A stretch of 30,272 nt of DNA, taken from positions 1 through 30,272 of the IMG/VR virus record IMGVR_UViG_3300043313_001173; one strand, written 5' to 3'. Position 1 is the stretch's first letter. Each line of letters starts with the position of its first letter. The translations under genes and the position numbers were made by a program. The DNA is from a virus. The notes beneath the pieces are model-generated. The model was not told the DNA's origin, did no database searches, and saw nothing but the letters and a program-made list of their open reading frames with translations. Below, piece by piece: positions 1-8,138 of this stretch.

Positions 1-2
1 CC

Positions 3-1256
3 GCTCCGATCTCGCCGCTGGTGCTGGTGTCGGCGGCAAGCTTGTCACAGTCCAACCTCGTGTTTGGCGATCTCAAAGAGGGGATCACTCACGAAGACTC
101 GCCGCTGCGCCCATTCGTTGACGGACTAGAGTTGAGCATTCAGCTCAAGGATGGAGCAGGCGAGATCAAGAGGGTAGCGGCCGTAGCGGGGACGAACGAC
201 GGCCCACGCGCCACACGCCTGCTCGCCGACGAACTGCATGAGTGGACCGGCAAGCTGGCCGACGTCTTCGATGTCCTAGACGGCTCGATCGGGAAGCGCC
301 AGAACGCCTTCACCGCTGCGATCTCGACGGCCGGATCGGATCTGAACACGCTGCTAGGGCGCATGTACTTGCGAGGCAAAGCGCTAGCCAAGGGCGAGAT
401 CGTCGACGACGAGATGCTGTTCGAGTGGTACGAGATCCCGGAGACTGTCGAGGTACCCGAAAAGATCGTCACAGACGCCGACCTCGCACAATGGCGTCTC
501 GCGATCCGCCACTCCAACCCAGCCCTAGAGGATGGCGGGTTCTTGCATGAGTCGTACATTCGCTCGAGGTTTGACGGAGCGCAGGCGATCGACCTCAACA
601 AGTGGATGCGGTATCACGGGAACCGCTTCACTCGATCGGTCTCGCGCTGGCTCCCACCGGGCCGCTGGGACACGCTCAAGGAACCGACGCCCGAGCTGGA
701 CAAGATCCCCGAAGCTGTGCTGGCTTTCTCAGGCACGTACGATCGCGACAGCGCCGGTCTCGTTGCGATCTTCCCCGATCACAACTACATGACGCACGTC
801 GCGAGCTGGGAGCCGCAGGAGACCGACCAGGACTACGAGGTCCCGACCGACGAAGTCAAAGCCGTCGTCAAGCAGTTTATGGAAACCCACCGCGTCAAGC
901 GGTTCGTCTGCAATCCTAACGGCTGGCACGGTGAGGTGCAGGACTGGACGACCGCGTACGGCGATCGGACCGTCGTGATCTTCGACTGGACGCATATGAT
1001 CAAGCGCAAGCACGACGCCTGCAGCAAGTTCTATACAAGCGTGCTGACAGGCGAAATCACGCACGACGGAGATCCTGCCGTGGCGCGCCATCTCGACTCT
1101 GCCACGCAAAAAGAGACGGCAGAGGGTGCGTGGATCACGAAAGCGAGCCGCACGGGTCCACCAATTGACCTGGCGGTAGCTGCCGTGGTAGGGTGGGACC
1201 AAGTAACGTCCGATCCGAGGCGTCGGAAGCGGTCCGGGAAGCTCATCACGTTTTAG
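3..1256 (+). CDS. terL: Terminase large subunit, 5' truncated by window edge
   Basis: This is the DNA-packaging motor: an ATPase that pumps DNA into the procapsid plus an RNase H-fold nuclease that cuts concatemers. The frame is open to the left edge, so the N-terminal Walker A part lies outside the window; the GTG at 21 is probably internal. A Walker B-like stretch (LLADELHEW) and a coupling-motif-like AISTAGSD fit terminase. The nuclease half starts near SGTYDRDSAGL and has the usual late HDGDPAVARH and PIDLAVAAV segments. The second nuclease acidic position, normally Asp in this family as I recall it, reads CNPNGW with Asn. The TAG stop overlaps the AGGAGG that serves the portal gene. The family call is confident. 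Confidence 0.93.
   Translation, partial: APISPLVLVSAASLSQSNLVFGDLKEGITHEDSPLRPFVDGLELSIQLKDGAGEIKRVAAVAGTNDGPRATRLLADELHEWTGKLADVFDVLDGSIGKRQNAFTAAISTAGSDLNTLLGRMYLRGKALAKGEIVDDEMLFEWYEIPETVEVPEKIVTDADLAQWRLAIRHSNPALEDGGFLHESYIRSRFDGAQAIDLNKWMRYHGNRFTRSVSRWLPPGRWDTLKEPTPELDKIPEAVLAFSGTYDRDSAGLVAIFPDHNYMTHVASWEPQETDQDYEVPTDEVKAVVKQFMETHRVKRFVCNPNGWHGEVQDWTTAYGDRTVVIFDWTHMIKRKHDACSKFYTSVLTGEITHDGDPAVARHLDSATQKETAEGAWITKASRTGPPIDLAVAAVVGWDQVTSDPRRRKRSGKLITF
1166..1195 (+). promoter_or_regulatory. Candidate promoter inside the terminase 3' end
   Basis: TTGACC at 1166-1171, an 18 bp spacer ending CCGTGG, and TAGGGT at 1190-1195. This matches the early promoter family of this genome in box sequence, spacing and the CGTGG before the -10. 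The bases also encode the conserved terminase PIDLAVAAVV stretch, so the match could be coincidence. A start near 1202 would give the portal gene a leader of about 64 bases. Confidence 0.4.
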
Positions 1257-1265
1257 GAGGCGGGG

Positions 1266-2747
1266 TTGGTAGACCAGCTCGCAGTAGGATCGCCGGAGTG
1301 GTGGCTGAACCGTCTGTACAAGAAGCTACTGGACCGTCGCGACGCGATCGCAACGCTCGAATCTTACTACGACGGCGATCACCCGATGGCTTTCGCAACG
1401 GAGCAGTTCAGATCCGCGTTCCACGGGCTGTTCCGCCACTTGTCGGACAACTGGTGCGGGCTCGTCGTCGACGCTGTCGAAGAGCGGCTCAACGTCCAGG
1501 GCTTCCGGATCACCGACAAGATCGACCTCCAAGATCCGCCACCTCCACCCGACCTGCTCAATCCGGTCGGATCTGCCGACAGAGACGCTTGGCTGATCTG
1601 GCAGCGTAATAACATGGACGCCGGGTCGCAGATGGCACACAACGCCGCGTTTACCACAGGGCTCGCCAACGCGCTTGTATGGGCCGACGCGGACGGTAAA
1701 GCCGTGATCACACCGGAGCACCCGTCACAGACGATCGTCGAGAAAGTGCCGGGATCGCCGCGCAGGAGAGCAGCTGCGCTCAAGACGTGGCGCGACGACT
1801 GGACCGGCTTTATCATGGCGACGGTGTATCTGCCGGAAGGGCTGTTCAAGTTCATGTCGGAGAAGCCGGTCAAGACGGGCGGCGGTACCACTCGCATCAA
1901 GTGGGTGCAGCGGCTGGTGAAGGATGAGTCGTGGCCGCTCGAAAACCCGCTGGCCGTCGTGCCGATGGTGCCGCTTCACAACAAAGAGCGGTTGCTCGAC
2001 GATTGCGACTCCGAGATCCGGACGGTGATCCCGATTCAGAACGCCGTCAACAAGCTCGTGGCCGATATGCTGGTCGCGTCCGAGTTCCAGGCGTTCCGGC
2101 AGCGGTGGGCGACCGGCCTCGAAGTTCCAGTCAATCCGGACACGAATCAGCCGATCGAGCCGTTCAAGTCGGCGGTCGATCGACTGTGGGTGAGCGAGGA
2201 CTCGGATACAACGTTCGGCGAGTTCGCGCAGGCGGATCTGAGGATCTTTGTCGCCGCGATCGAGATGTTTGTGCAACATATCGCGACGCAGAGCCGGACC
2301 CCGCCTCACTACTTCTACTTGTCAGGCCAGTTCCCGTCAGGCGAAGCGATCAAGAGCGCCGAGACCGGGCTGGTCGCGAAATCGCGCAGGCGCATGACGC
2401 ATTTCTCGGAATCGTGGGAGGAAGTCATGCGGCTGGCGTTTGCGGTCGAGGACGACCCACGCAAGGACGCCGTGCTTTCAGAGACGTTGTGGGCCGACCC
2501 CGAGTCCCGATCGGAGGGGGAGCACACCGACGCGCTTACCAAGCTCTCCACGATCGGCGTCCCGAATGAAGCTCTCTGGGAGAAATGGGGCTTCTCGCCA
2601 CAGGAGATCGCGCGCTTCCGCCAGATGCGGGAGGCCGAGAAGGCGCTTGCTCCACCGCCGCCTCCTGTGGTACTCTCTGTCATGCCAGGGGCACCGATAC
2701 CGAACGGGCAGCCGGATCAACCGGCACCCGCTCCGATTGGAGGGTAA
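1266..2747 (+). CDS. Portal protein, SPP1 gp6-like
   Basis: The portal is the dodecameric ring at the unique capsid vertex through which DNA enters and leaves. The 493 residues have the look of the SPP1 Gp6-like family: an N-terminal WWLNRLYKKLLDRR segment followed by LESYYDGDHP, then NWCGLVVDAVEERL, and a crown/stem region with VPMVPLHNKERL and the late ATQSRTPPHYF segment. The C terminus is proline-rich and low in complexity. TTG at 1266 is chosen because the AGGAGG at 1255-1260 lies just upstream and the protein starts at the expected place. It sits between terminase and scaffold, the standard order. Confidence 0.93.
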   Translation: MVDQLAVGSPEWWLNRLYKKLLDRRDAIATLESYYDGDHPMAFATEQFRSAFHGLFRHLSDNWCGLVVDAVEERLNVQGFRITDKIDLQDPPPPPDLLNPVGSADRDAWLIWQRNNMDAGSQMAHNAAFTTGLANALVWADADGKAVITPEHPSQTIVEKVPGSPRRRAAALKTWRDDWTGFIMATVYLPEGLFKFMSEKPVKTGGGTTRIKWVQRLVKDESWPLENPLAVVPMVPLHNKERLLDDCDSEIRTVIPIQNAVNKLVADMLVASEFQAFRQRWATGLEVPVNPDTNQPIEPFKSAVDRLWVSEDSDTTFGEFAQADLRIFVAAIEMFVQHIATQSRTPPHYFYLSGQFPSGEAIKSAETGLVAKSRRRMTHFSESWEEVMRLAFAVEDDPRKDAVLSETLWADPESRSEGEHTDALTKLSTIGVPNEALWEKWGFSPQEIARFRQMREAEKALAPPPPPVVLSVMPGAPIPNGQPDQPAPAPIGG

Positions 2748-2750
2748 GCA

Positions 2751-3344
2751 GTGTCACAGGTGGAAGGGCAAGGCTCGTCGGATGGCGGGCAAGGGACCGG
2801 CGCAGCGGATGCTGCAGCGCAAGAGGCAGCAGCGGCGGATGCCGCAGCAAAGGCAGCGGAGGCTGCCGCAGCGTCTTCGGGATCGGATGACTCGAAGGCA
2901 GTCATTGCTCGTTTGAACGCCGAAGCTCGGGAGTCTCGGCAAAGGGCAGAAGCTGCCGAAGCCAAGCTCCAAGAGATCGAGCGCGGCCAGATGTCAGAAC
3001 TGGAAAAGGCGAAGGCCGCACTCGCCGACGAGCAGAGCAAGCGAGCCGAACTCGAAAAGCGGGTCCAGACAGGGGAGTTGAAGTCGGACGTGCGAGCGGC
3101 AGCGGTCAAAGCGAAGGCAATCGATCCTGAGGTTGTCTGGCGCATGATCGACGAGGACAAAGTCGAGCGCGACACCGACGGAAACCCAACGAATCTGGAC
3201 AAGCTGGTTGAGGCCATCAAGGCTTCCCACCCGGTGCTGTTTACGCGGGTCCGGGGCGGGGGGGATGGCGGGTCGCGAGGATCTGCACAAGGCGGCGGCG
3301 ACATGAACGAGCTGCTTCGTAGGGCGGCAGGCCGCTCTACCTGA
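2751..3344 (+). CDS. Capsid scaffolding protein
   Basis: The gene encodes 197 residues, starting at GTG three bases after the portal stop. The N-terminal third is almost pure Ala/Gly/Asp/Ser. The middle (about residues 45-110) is a strongly charged coiled coil rich in Glu, Lys and Ala. The C terminus carries a glycine-rich linker and ends MNELLRRAAGRST, a basic tail of the kind that binds the major capsid protein in scaffolds of this class. Such proteins direct procapsid assembly and then leave. Composition, size and its place just before the capsid gene all agree. No protease motif is visible, so it is scaffold only. Confidence 0.85.
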   Translation: MSQVEGQGSSDGGQGTGAADAAAQEAAAADAAAKAAEAAAASSGSDDSKAVIARLNAEARESRQRAEAAEAKLQEIERGQMSELEKAKAALADEQSKRAELEKRVQTGELKSDVRAAAVKAKAIDPEVVWRMIDEDKVERDTDGNPTNLDKLVEAIKASHPVLFTRVRGGGDGGSRGSAQGGGDMNELLRRAAGRST

Positions 3345-3363
3345 GTAGCGAGGAGTTCCGCAG

Positions 3364-4305
3364 ATGCCGTTCAACAACGTCATCAGCCGCACCGACGCAG
3401 GCGCACTGATCCCGGAGGAAGTCTCGAAAGAGATGCTCGGGTCGGTCCGCAGCGGATCGGCGGTTCTGTCGACGTTTCGTCGCGTGCCAGTCGCGCGGGC
3501 GCAGGTCCGGTTCCCGGTCCTGTCGGCTCTCCCGATCGCGTACTGGGTGACGGCGGACGTCGGCCTCAAGCAGACGACCGAGTCCAACTGGGCCAACAAG
3601 TTCATGAACATCGAGGAGTTGGCCTGCATCGTTCCGATCCCGGAGCAGGTGCTCGACGACGTCGACTTCGATGTTTGGTCGGAGATCAAGCCGGACATCG
3701 AGGAAGCGATCGCACGCGCGCTCGACGCGGCGGTCCTGTTCGGCGTCAACGCACCAGGCACCTTCCCGACCAACGTCAGCGCAGCCGCGTTGGCAGCGGG
3801 CAACTCAGTCACCGCTTCGGCAGCCGCCGCAGCCGGTGGCATCCAGGACGACATCGACAACCTCACCGGCCTCATCGAGGCCGACGGTTTCGATCCCAAC
3901 GCGATCATCGCGTCGCGGCTGCTCAAGGGCAAGCTGCGTCGTGCGCGTGACACGACGGGCCAGCGGCTCGCCGGTCTCGATCAGAACCTCACCGGCTACG
4001 ACGGGATGAGTCTCGTCTATCCGGCGCGCGGTCTCTGGCCGACCGGTGGTGCAGGCGCGAACCTGCTCGGGTTGGAGGGCGACTTCAACGAGTTCGTCGT
4101 CGGGGTTCGGCAGGACATCACCTACAAGCTCCTGACCGAGGCCGTCATCACCGACGCGGGCGGGTTGGTCGTGTACAACCTCGCGCAGCAGGACATGGTC
4201 GCGCTGCGTTGCACGTTCCGTGCAGGCTGGCAGGTCAGCAACAGGATCACGTACGACCAGCCGGTTGAGGCCAACCGTTACCCGGTCGGCCGTTTGATGA
4301 TCTGA
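3364..4305 (+). CDS. Major capsid protein, HK97 fold
   Basis: The gene encodes 313 residues of the phage capsid family. Visible hallmarks are the N-terminal ISRTDAGALIPEEVSKEML segment, the RVPVARAQVRFPVLS strand, the spine-helix region EQVLDDVDFDVWSEIKPDIEEAIARALD followed by VLFG, and the C-terminal MVALRCTFRAGWQVSNRITYDQPVEANRYP segment typical of the P-domain end of these proteins. It has no long N-terminal delta domain, which fits a separate scaffold protein encoded upstream. A GAGGAG ribosome site lies at about 3350-3355. It should be the most abundant virion protein. Confidence 0.95.
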   Translation: MPFNNVISRTDAGALIPEEVSKEMLGSVRSGSAVLSTFRRVPVARAQVRFPVLSALPIAYWVTADVGLKQTTESNWANKFMNIEELACIVPIPEQVLDDVDFDVWSEIKPDIEEAIARALDAAVLFGVNAPGTFPTNVSAAALAAGNSVTASAAAAAGGIQDDIDNLTGLIEADGFDPNAIIASRLLKGKLRRARDTTGQRLAGLDQNLTGYDGMSLVYPARGLWPTGGAGANLLGLEGDFNEFVVGVRQDITYKLLTEAVITDAGGLVVYNLAQQDMVALRCTFRAGWQVSNRITYDQPVEANRYPVGRLMI

Positions 4306-4307
4306 TC

Positions 4308-4320
4308 GATCCTCAGGATC
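4308..4320 (+). terminator. Small hairpin after the capsid gene
   Basis: GATCC-TCA-GGATC followed by TTTC lies just after the capsid stop codon. The 5 bp stem has a 3-base loop and only a short T run, so it is at best a weak terminator or an mRNA 3' end stabiliser. Genomic GATC richness makes chance palindromes of this kind common. Confidence 0.25.
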
Positions 4321-4352
4321 TTTCGGACCGACAGCGGTAGGAAGGGGAACAG

Positions 4353-4742
4353 ATGGTCGCAGGTAGAGGTGTCGAGCCTCGGGTGCAGGCGTCGGTCGTC
4401 ACGACCAACTCGTCTGCAGCCATCACAGGTCCGGCGAACAGCTTCAACGAGGAGGATGTCGGCGCGACGATTCAGCACTCCGGCCTTGTCGGGGGCACCG
4501 GCACGATCCTGTCAGTGCAGTCGGGTACGGCCGCAACGTTGGCAGCGAACGCCAACCCAGGCGGTACCGCGTCTGCGACGATCACCGGGAAAGCCGATCA
4601 GTACGGGTTCACTGGGTGGTCGCCCGAGACCGATGCAGAGTCGGAGACGTACGTCGTGACAGTCGGAGGCGTGGGCTCGCCCAGCCGTCTCACCGACGCC
4701 GTCACGCCGGTCTACGCCTCGCATCGCCGGGTGAAGGGATAG
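4353..4742 (+). CDS. Virion protein, possible head decoration
   Basis: A 129-residue protein rich in Thr, Ser, Gly and Ala with predicted beta structure. It carries the segment SFNEEDVGATI followed by GTGTILSVQSGTAATLAANA, a short beta repeat module that recurs in phage structural proteins. Its place directly after the capsid gene suggests a capsid decoration or head fibre, but no residue proves that. A GGAAGGGGA ribosome site precedes ATG 4353. Confidence 0.55.
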   Translation: MVAGRGVEPRVQASVVTTNSSAAITGPANSFNEEDVGATIQHSGLVGGTGTILSVQSGTAATLAANANPGGTASATITGKADQYGFTGWSPETDAESETYVVTVGGVGSPSRLTDAVTPVYASHRRVKG

Positions 4743-4746
4743 ACCG

Positions 4747-5037
4747 ATGGCAGACAAAAAGGTCGAAGCCTTCACCGACGAGGAAGCACAAGCGGCCGGG
4801 TTCTTCGGGACCTCGGCAGATCCGGTCGATCACAGTCTGCAAGCGCAGGCGGCGATCGAGCACGATGTGGCACCGGGCGAAGTGGACGGAGCAGTCCGTG
4901 ATCCCGAGGCCGATCGGAGCAAGGATCTGATCAAGATGCCGAAGCCGCTCAATCCGAAGGCGACGCCTCCGAAGACGGCAGCCAAAAAGGCGACCGCCAA
5001 GAAGGCGACGGCTAGGAAGGCTAAGGCGAAGAAATGA
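4747..5037 (+). CDS. Small head-module protein with Lys/Ala-rich tail
   Basis: A 96-residue protein. The first 70 residues are acidic and soluble with no known domain: an AAGFFGTSADPVDHSL stretch then an Asp/Glu-rich region. The last 25 residues are made of AKK-type repeats like the tail of histone H1 or of bacterial HU/Lsr2-like proteins, which suggests nucleic-acid or negative-surface binding. Its stop overlaps the next start in an ATGA. Location in the head module makes a virion or assembly role likely, but the function is unknown. Confidence 0.6.
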   Translation: MADKKVEAFTDEEAQAAGFFGTSADPVDHSLQAQAAIEHDVAPGEVDGAVRDPEADRSKDLIKMPKPLNPKATPPKTAAKKATAKKATARKAKAKK

Positions 5038-5609
5038 CGCTGCTGGCCACCGTTGACGATCTCAACGTGCTGGCAGATACCAGCTTCGGGGAGGCGGATA
5101 CACGACCGGTCCGTCTCCTCGAACTGGCGTCAGGTCTCGTCCAAGCGGAGGCACAGCAGCACTTCGCGCTCGTTGAAGACGAGGAGGTCGTGCTGCGTGT
5201 CGAGGGCGAGGTCTACTTGCCCGAGCGGCCGGTGATCGACGTCACGTCGGTCATTCTGTCGACGGACGGATCGGTGGGGAGCTTGACGGCCGGGTTTACG
5301 TTCCATCCGGACGGTGAGCTGCTGCCGGGTTTGTTCATGGACTCGTCAGACGTCTTTTGGCCTCACCAGGCGACGATGACGGTGATCTACTCGCACGGAT
5401 ACGCCGTGATCCCGGACGACGTCAAGGCGGTCGTTTGCGCGATCGTCCAGCGTTGGCTCGCCAATCCGGGGCGTCCGGTGGAGGCCGGGTTCGACGATGA
5501 CGTGTCTGCGTCGAGTGGCGACGTGGCGTTCGCGAAGGTCGATCGAGAACTCATTCGCAGGCGGTACCGGCGGACGATCCGGACGGTGCCGATCAGGAGT
5601 GCAAGGTAG
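5034..5609 (+). CDS. Head-tail adaptor (connector)
   Basis: A 191-residue protein with the layout of HK97 gp6/SPP1 gp15-type adaptors: an N-terminal helical region beginning TLLATVDDLNVLADT, a long helix with LLELASGLVQAEAQQHF, a beta insertion (VYLPERPVIDVTSVIL), the VIYSHGYAVIPDDVKAVVC segment that is typical of the family, and a basic C-terminal tail. It forms the ring docked under the portal. It starts inside the stop of the upstream gene (ATGA), implying translational coupling. Confidence 0.85.
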   Translation: MTLLATVDDLNVLADTSFGEADTRPVRLLELASGLVQAEAQQHFALVEDEEVVLRVEGEVYLPERPVIDVTSVILSTDGSVGSLTAGFTFHPDGELLPGLFMDSSDVFWPHQATMTVIYSHGYAVIPDDVKAVVCAIVQRWLANPGRPVEAGFDDDVSASSGDVAFAKVDRELIRRRYRRTIRTVPIRSAR

Positions 5610-5617
5610 GAGGTTCG

Positions 5618-6193
5618 ATGCAGACGATCTCGGAAGCCCGACTGCTCGATCAGGCCGTCGCCCAAGCGCACGCGATGCGCGACGAGCACGATGGGCTGAC
5701 GATGGTCGGCTACGGCTACTGGCAGTTGTTCGATGAGCATGGCCACCTCAAGGACGGCGCACCATTCGCCAACCTCATCACGCAGGTGGGCGATCAGTTC
5801 TACGGCGACCGGGCGGCAGCCATCGGCTCGATCGCCGTCGTGACCGGCATGCGCCTCGGCACAGGCGGAGCGACGGCGGTTGCCAAGACCGGCGCAGGCG
5901 CGGCGATCGTCACGTACGTTACCGCGTCGCAGATCGCGATCGCGGGCGGATTCCCGACGACAGCGCTGAACGGTTCGTCTCGGCGCATTCAGTGGAAGTC
6001 GACCTGGGGCGCGGGCGTGGCGACGGCCAACGGCATCAACGAGTGGGTGATCACGAACGAGACTCCGATCACCAACGTCGCAGGCACGGCGGCAAACACG
6101 ATCAGCCGAGCCGTCGACACCGGCTCACCCGTCAACAAGGCGGCAGGCGATACGCTTGACATCGTCTGGAACCACGACCTGCTAGGCGCTTAG
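5618..6193 (+). CDS. Putative virion structural protein
   Basis: A 191-residue protein. The N-terminal 50 residues are helical and polar. The centre has the segment AIGSIAVVTGMRLGTGGATAVAKTGAGAA, followed by beta-rich sequence with RRIQWKSTWGAGVATANGINEWVI and alternating Thr/Val/Ala strands. This looks like a beta-sandwich of the sort used in head fibres or neck appendages. I do not recognise a named family. The start at ATG 5618 follows an AGGAGG at 5608-5613 that overlaps the end of the adaptor gene. It is the last gene before the first four-box element. Confidence 0.6.
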   Translation: MQTISEARLLDQAVAQAHAMRDEHDGLTMVGYGYWQLFDEHGHLKDGAPFANLITQVGDQFYGDRAAAIGSIAVVTGMRLGTGGATAVAKTGAGAAIVTYVTASQIAIAGGFPTTALNGSSRRIQWKSTWGAGVATANGINEWVITNETPITNVAGTAANTISRAVDTGSPVNKAAGDTLDIVWNHDLLGA

Positions 6194-6200
6194 AAAGCTT

Positions 6201-6292
6201 TGTCACGGGAGCCCTCCGGTGACACGCGGACGACGCCGGAATATAAGAGCGCCGGAGAGTCGCTCCCGTGTCACCGGAGCCCGCGCGTGACA
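6201..6292. repeat. Four-box palindromic element, copy 1
   Basis: TGTCAC at 6201-6206, GTGACA at 6219-6224, TGTCAC at 6269-6274 and GTGACA at 6287-6292. The offsets are 18, 50 and 18 bp. As single-strand structure, boxes 2 and 3 lie in a perfect 13 bp inverted repeat (6214-6226 with 6267-6279) and boxes 1 and 4 in a 7 bp one. Boxes 1 and 2 can alternatively fold as a local hairpin with 9 of 10 pairs. It begins 7 bases after the upstream stop codon and has no recognisable promoter downstream. Confidence 0.75.
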
Positions 6293-6321
6293 GAGACGAT
6301 GGGTACGACGAGGAGGACGGC

Positions 6322-6582
6322 ATGGCGAAGAGCAAGGGTTTCACCGTCGAGGACGACGGGGAGTACATTCACCTCACCGGCAACGCGCCGGAGGGAGCGC
6401 ACGTCGTGGTCGAGGTGGCCGCGCCCGAGGGGACGATCGTTTACGATCAGGGCACGCTCTCGGACGGGGTGCTGGACCTCAAGTTCCCGACAGTGCCGGT
6501 AGGCGAGAGCCTGCTCCGGATCGTGACCGTGCCGAACGACCCAGCAGAGGCACGGACGGTCCTGCACTCGGGGCTGCTATGA
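6322..6582 (+). CDS. Small beta-rich protein of unknown function
   Basis: The 86-residue product has a beta-strand pattern (EYIHLTGNAPEGAHVVVEV, then GTIVYDQGTL and ESLLRIVTV) that resembles an immunoglobulin-like or bacterial surface beta-sandwich. I chose ATG 6322 because AGGAGG at 6311-6316 is ideally placed. An ATG at 6268 in frame would run through the last part of the four-box element and is unlikely. The stop overlaps the start of the secreted protein downstream, so the two are probably made together. The function is unknown. Confidence 0.6.
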   Translation: MAKSKGFTVEDDGEYIHLTGNAPEGAHVVVEVAAPEGTIVYDQGTLSDGVLDLKFPTVPVGESLLRIVTVPNDPAEARTVLHSGLL

Positions 6583-7316
6583 GGAGGGCTGCGTTCGTTC
6601 TCGCCCTGATCCTCGTCTCGCTGGTCGCGGGCGCGCCTCAAGCGCAGGCAGCGCCATCGGCGATCTTCACGGCGTCGAGCACCGGCCAGCGCGGGCACAT
6701 CGATCCGATCGTCGCTCCCGGCGTCAGATCCGCGCATGAGCACTGCTTCTACGGTGCCGTAGGCGTCGCTGAAACCGAGACCTCGGCAGATCTTCGATCG
6801 AAGCCGACGACATGGGTCGAGCAGGGGAACCATACCGGCATCTGGATTCCGTGCCTGTACGAAAATGGCACGCTCGTCCAACCCGCCACGACGAAGCACC
6901 TGCTGGCCTACTACAAGCCGGTGTCGTGCGTCGAGCAGGTTCCGCCGGAGAACACGGCCGGAGTCACCCATGAGTACGGCTACCGCAACACGATCGGCGG
7001 AGGTGCGTTCTCGCTGACGCCTCCGGCATCGTCCAGCAGCGGCTATCTCGTGGTCACGCTGTTTTGGCGCGCGGATCGAGATCTGCCCGGAGCCGGTTGC
7101 TTCCCGACCGTCCAGGCATACATCCGGCTCGCGATCGGGACGGGTCCGATCGGAAACATCACGCTAGGCGGACCGGTCAACGGCGTCGATGGCGCGCTGG
7201 GTCCGACGACGATGCACGGCGACTACTTCTGGGCGTGGGATCGCGACGTTTTCGAGCGGTTCCTGGCCAACTGTGTTCGAGTCAACAAGGCTTGCGGCAC
7301 GAACCCGGCGGTGTAG
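6579..7316 (+). CDS. Secreted protein with DUF1996-like domain
   Basis: A 245-residue protein with a clear signal peptide: RR, then a hydrophobic LALILVSLVAGA core and an AQA-A cleavage-type site near residue 25. The mature part carries SAHEHCFYGA early and MHGDYFWAWDRD followed by FERFLANCVR late. These match the spaced His/aromatic features I know from DUF1996 proteins, a family found in fungi and actinobacteria and of unknown biochemical function. Several cysteines fit an exported, disulphide-bonded protein. An exported protein inside a head-tail operon is unexpected. It may be a cell-surface modifier carried as a moron. The exact family is an inference from motifs. Confidence 0.6.
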   Translation: MRRAAFVLALILVSLVAGAPQAQAAPSAIFTASSTGQRGHIDPIVAPGVRSAHEHCFYGAVGVAETETSADLRSKPTTWVEQGNHTGIWIPCLYENGTLVQPATTKHLLAYYKPVSCVEQVPPENTAGVTHEYGYRNTIGGGAFSLTPPASSSSGYLVVTLFWRADRDLPGAGCFPTVQAYIRLAIGTGPIGNITLGGPVNGVDGALGPTTMHGDYFWAWDRDVFERFLANCVRVNKACGTNPAV

Positions 7317-7318
7317 CC

Positions 7319-8134
7319 GTGCCTCTGTGGCTGCCCGCGCACTATCCCGAGGAAGTCGAGCACGCTGCAGATGCCGGTATCACGCTGACGGGCGGCGCTG
7401 TCGACGTCAAAGGAACGTGGACGGCGCTTATCACATCAACCGTTCGGGACGCGTACGGGATCTGGCTGCAGGCGAACGGGCTGAGCATCACGGCGACCGC
7501 CACGCCTGGCCTCGTGGATATCGGGGTCGGACCCACCACGCCGGAGATCATCGTACCGGACTGGAACGTCGGGTACTGCTTCACGGCGGGAGCGGCGGCT
7601 CCGATCCTGCCGAAAATGCAGTTCTTCCCGTGCTTCATTCCAGCGGGAACCAAAGTGTGGGCGCGATTCGCTGGGCTGTCTGCCGACACGGTCATCATTT
7701 ACGCGGCGCTGGAAGAGGCTCCGCCGTTTGGCGGCGTGTCGCCTGGCGACATCAAGGCGTACGGCGTTGTGGTCTCCGGTTCGAAAGGCACGAACGTCAC
7801 ACCGGGCGCGGCGGCGTGGGGGACAGCCGTGCAACTGTCGGCGTCTACGACGAAGGAACATCGGTACTGGGCGGTGGGCCTCGGCGGAGCGGCGGATGCC
7901 ACGCTTCTAAACCACTTGCGGACAATCCACTGTCGACTCGCGATGGACTCGGCTGGAACGGCTCCGTTCGGCAACTGGGTATTCGACACGGAGACGACTA
8001 CGGAGATCATCGGCGGTCCGTTCCCGCCGTACCCTGTTTACCAGCCGGTGCCAGCGGGGAGCACGCTGTACTGTCAGCTGAACGCCGACGTGGCGACCGA
8101 TCTGTTCGACGTGATTGCGTACGGGATGGGGTGA
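7319..8134 (+). CDS. Putative virion protein, beta-rich
   Basis: The open frame extends further upstream, but GTG at 7319, two bases after the preceding stop, is the sensible start and gives 271 residues. The protein begins PLWLPAHYPEEVEHAADAG and then alternates short strands rich in Thr, Val, Gly and Ala, with two similar halves each ending near a hydrophobic strand (VIIYAALEEAP and LFDVIAYGMG). This suggests a two-domain jelly-roll or sandwich appendage. No enzyme motif is seen. The position suggests a head-tail appendage, but the family is unknown. Confidence 0.55.
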   Translation: MPLWLPAHYPEEVEHAADAGITLTGGAVDVKGTWTALITSTVRDAYGIWLQANGLSITATATPGLVDIGVGPTTPEIIVPDWNVGYCFTAGAAAPILPKMQFFPCFIPAGTKVWARFAGLSADTVIIYAALEEAPPFGGVSPGDIKAYGVVVSGSKGTNVTPGAAAWGTAVQLSASTTKEHRYWAVGLGGAADATLLNHLRTIHCRLAMDSAGTAPFGNWVFDTETTTEIIGGPFPPYPVYQPVPAGSTLYCQLNADVATDLFDVIAYGMG

Positions 8135-8138
8135 GCAA

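Noticed and set aside
140-601. Long open frames on the - strand here and across the whole window
   Set aside because: They mirror the + strand genes, as is usual in GC-rich DNA, and lack ribosome sites and recognisable protein features.
2647-2676. TTGCTC, 18 bp, TACTCT with TGTGG, a promoter-like match in the portal gene
   Set aside because: The -35 matches only half of TTGACA and it encodes the low-complexity proline run of the portal, so chance is likely.
6242-6247. TATAAG within the first four-box element as a -10
   Set aside because: No -35 box lies 16-18 bp upstream.
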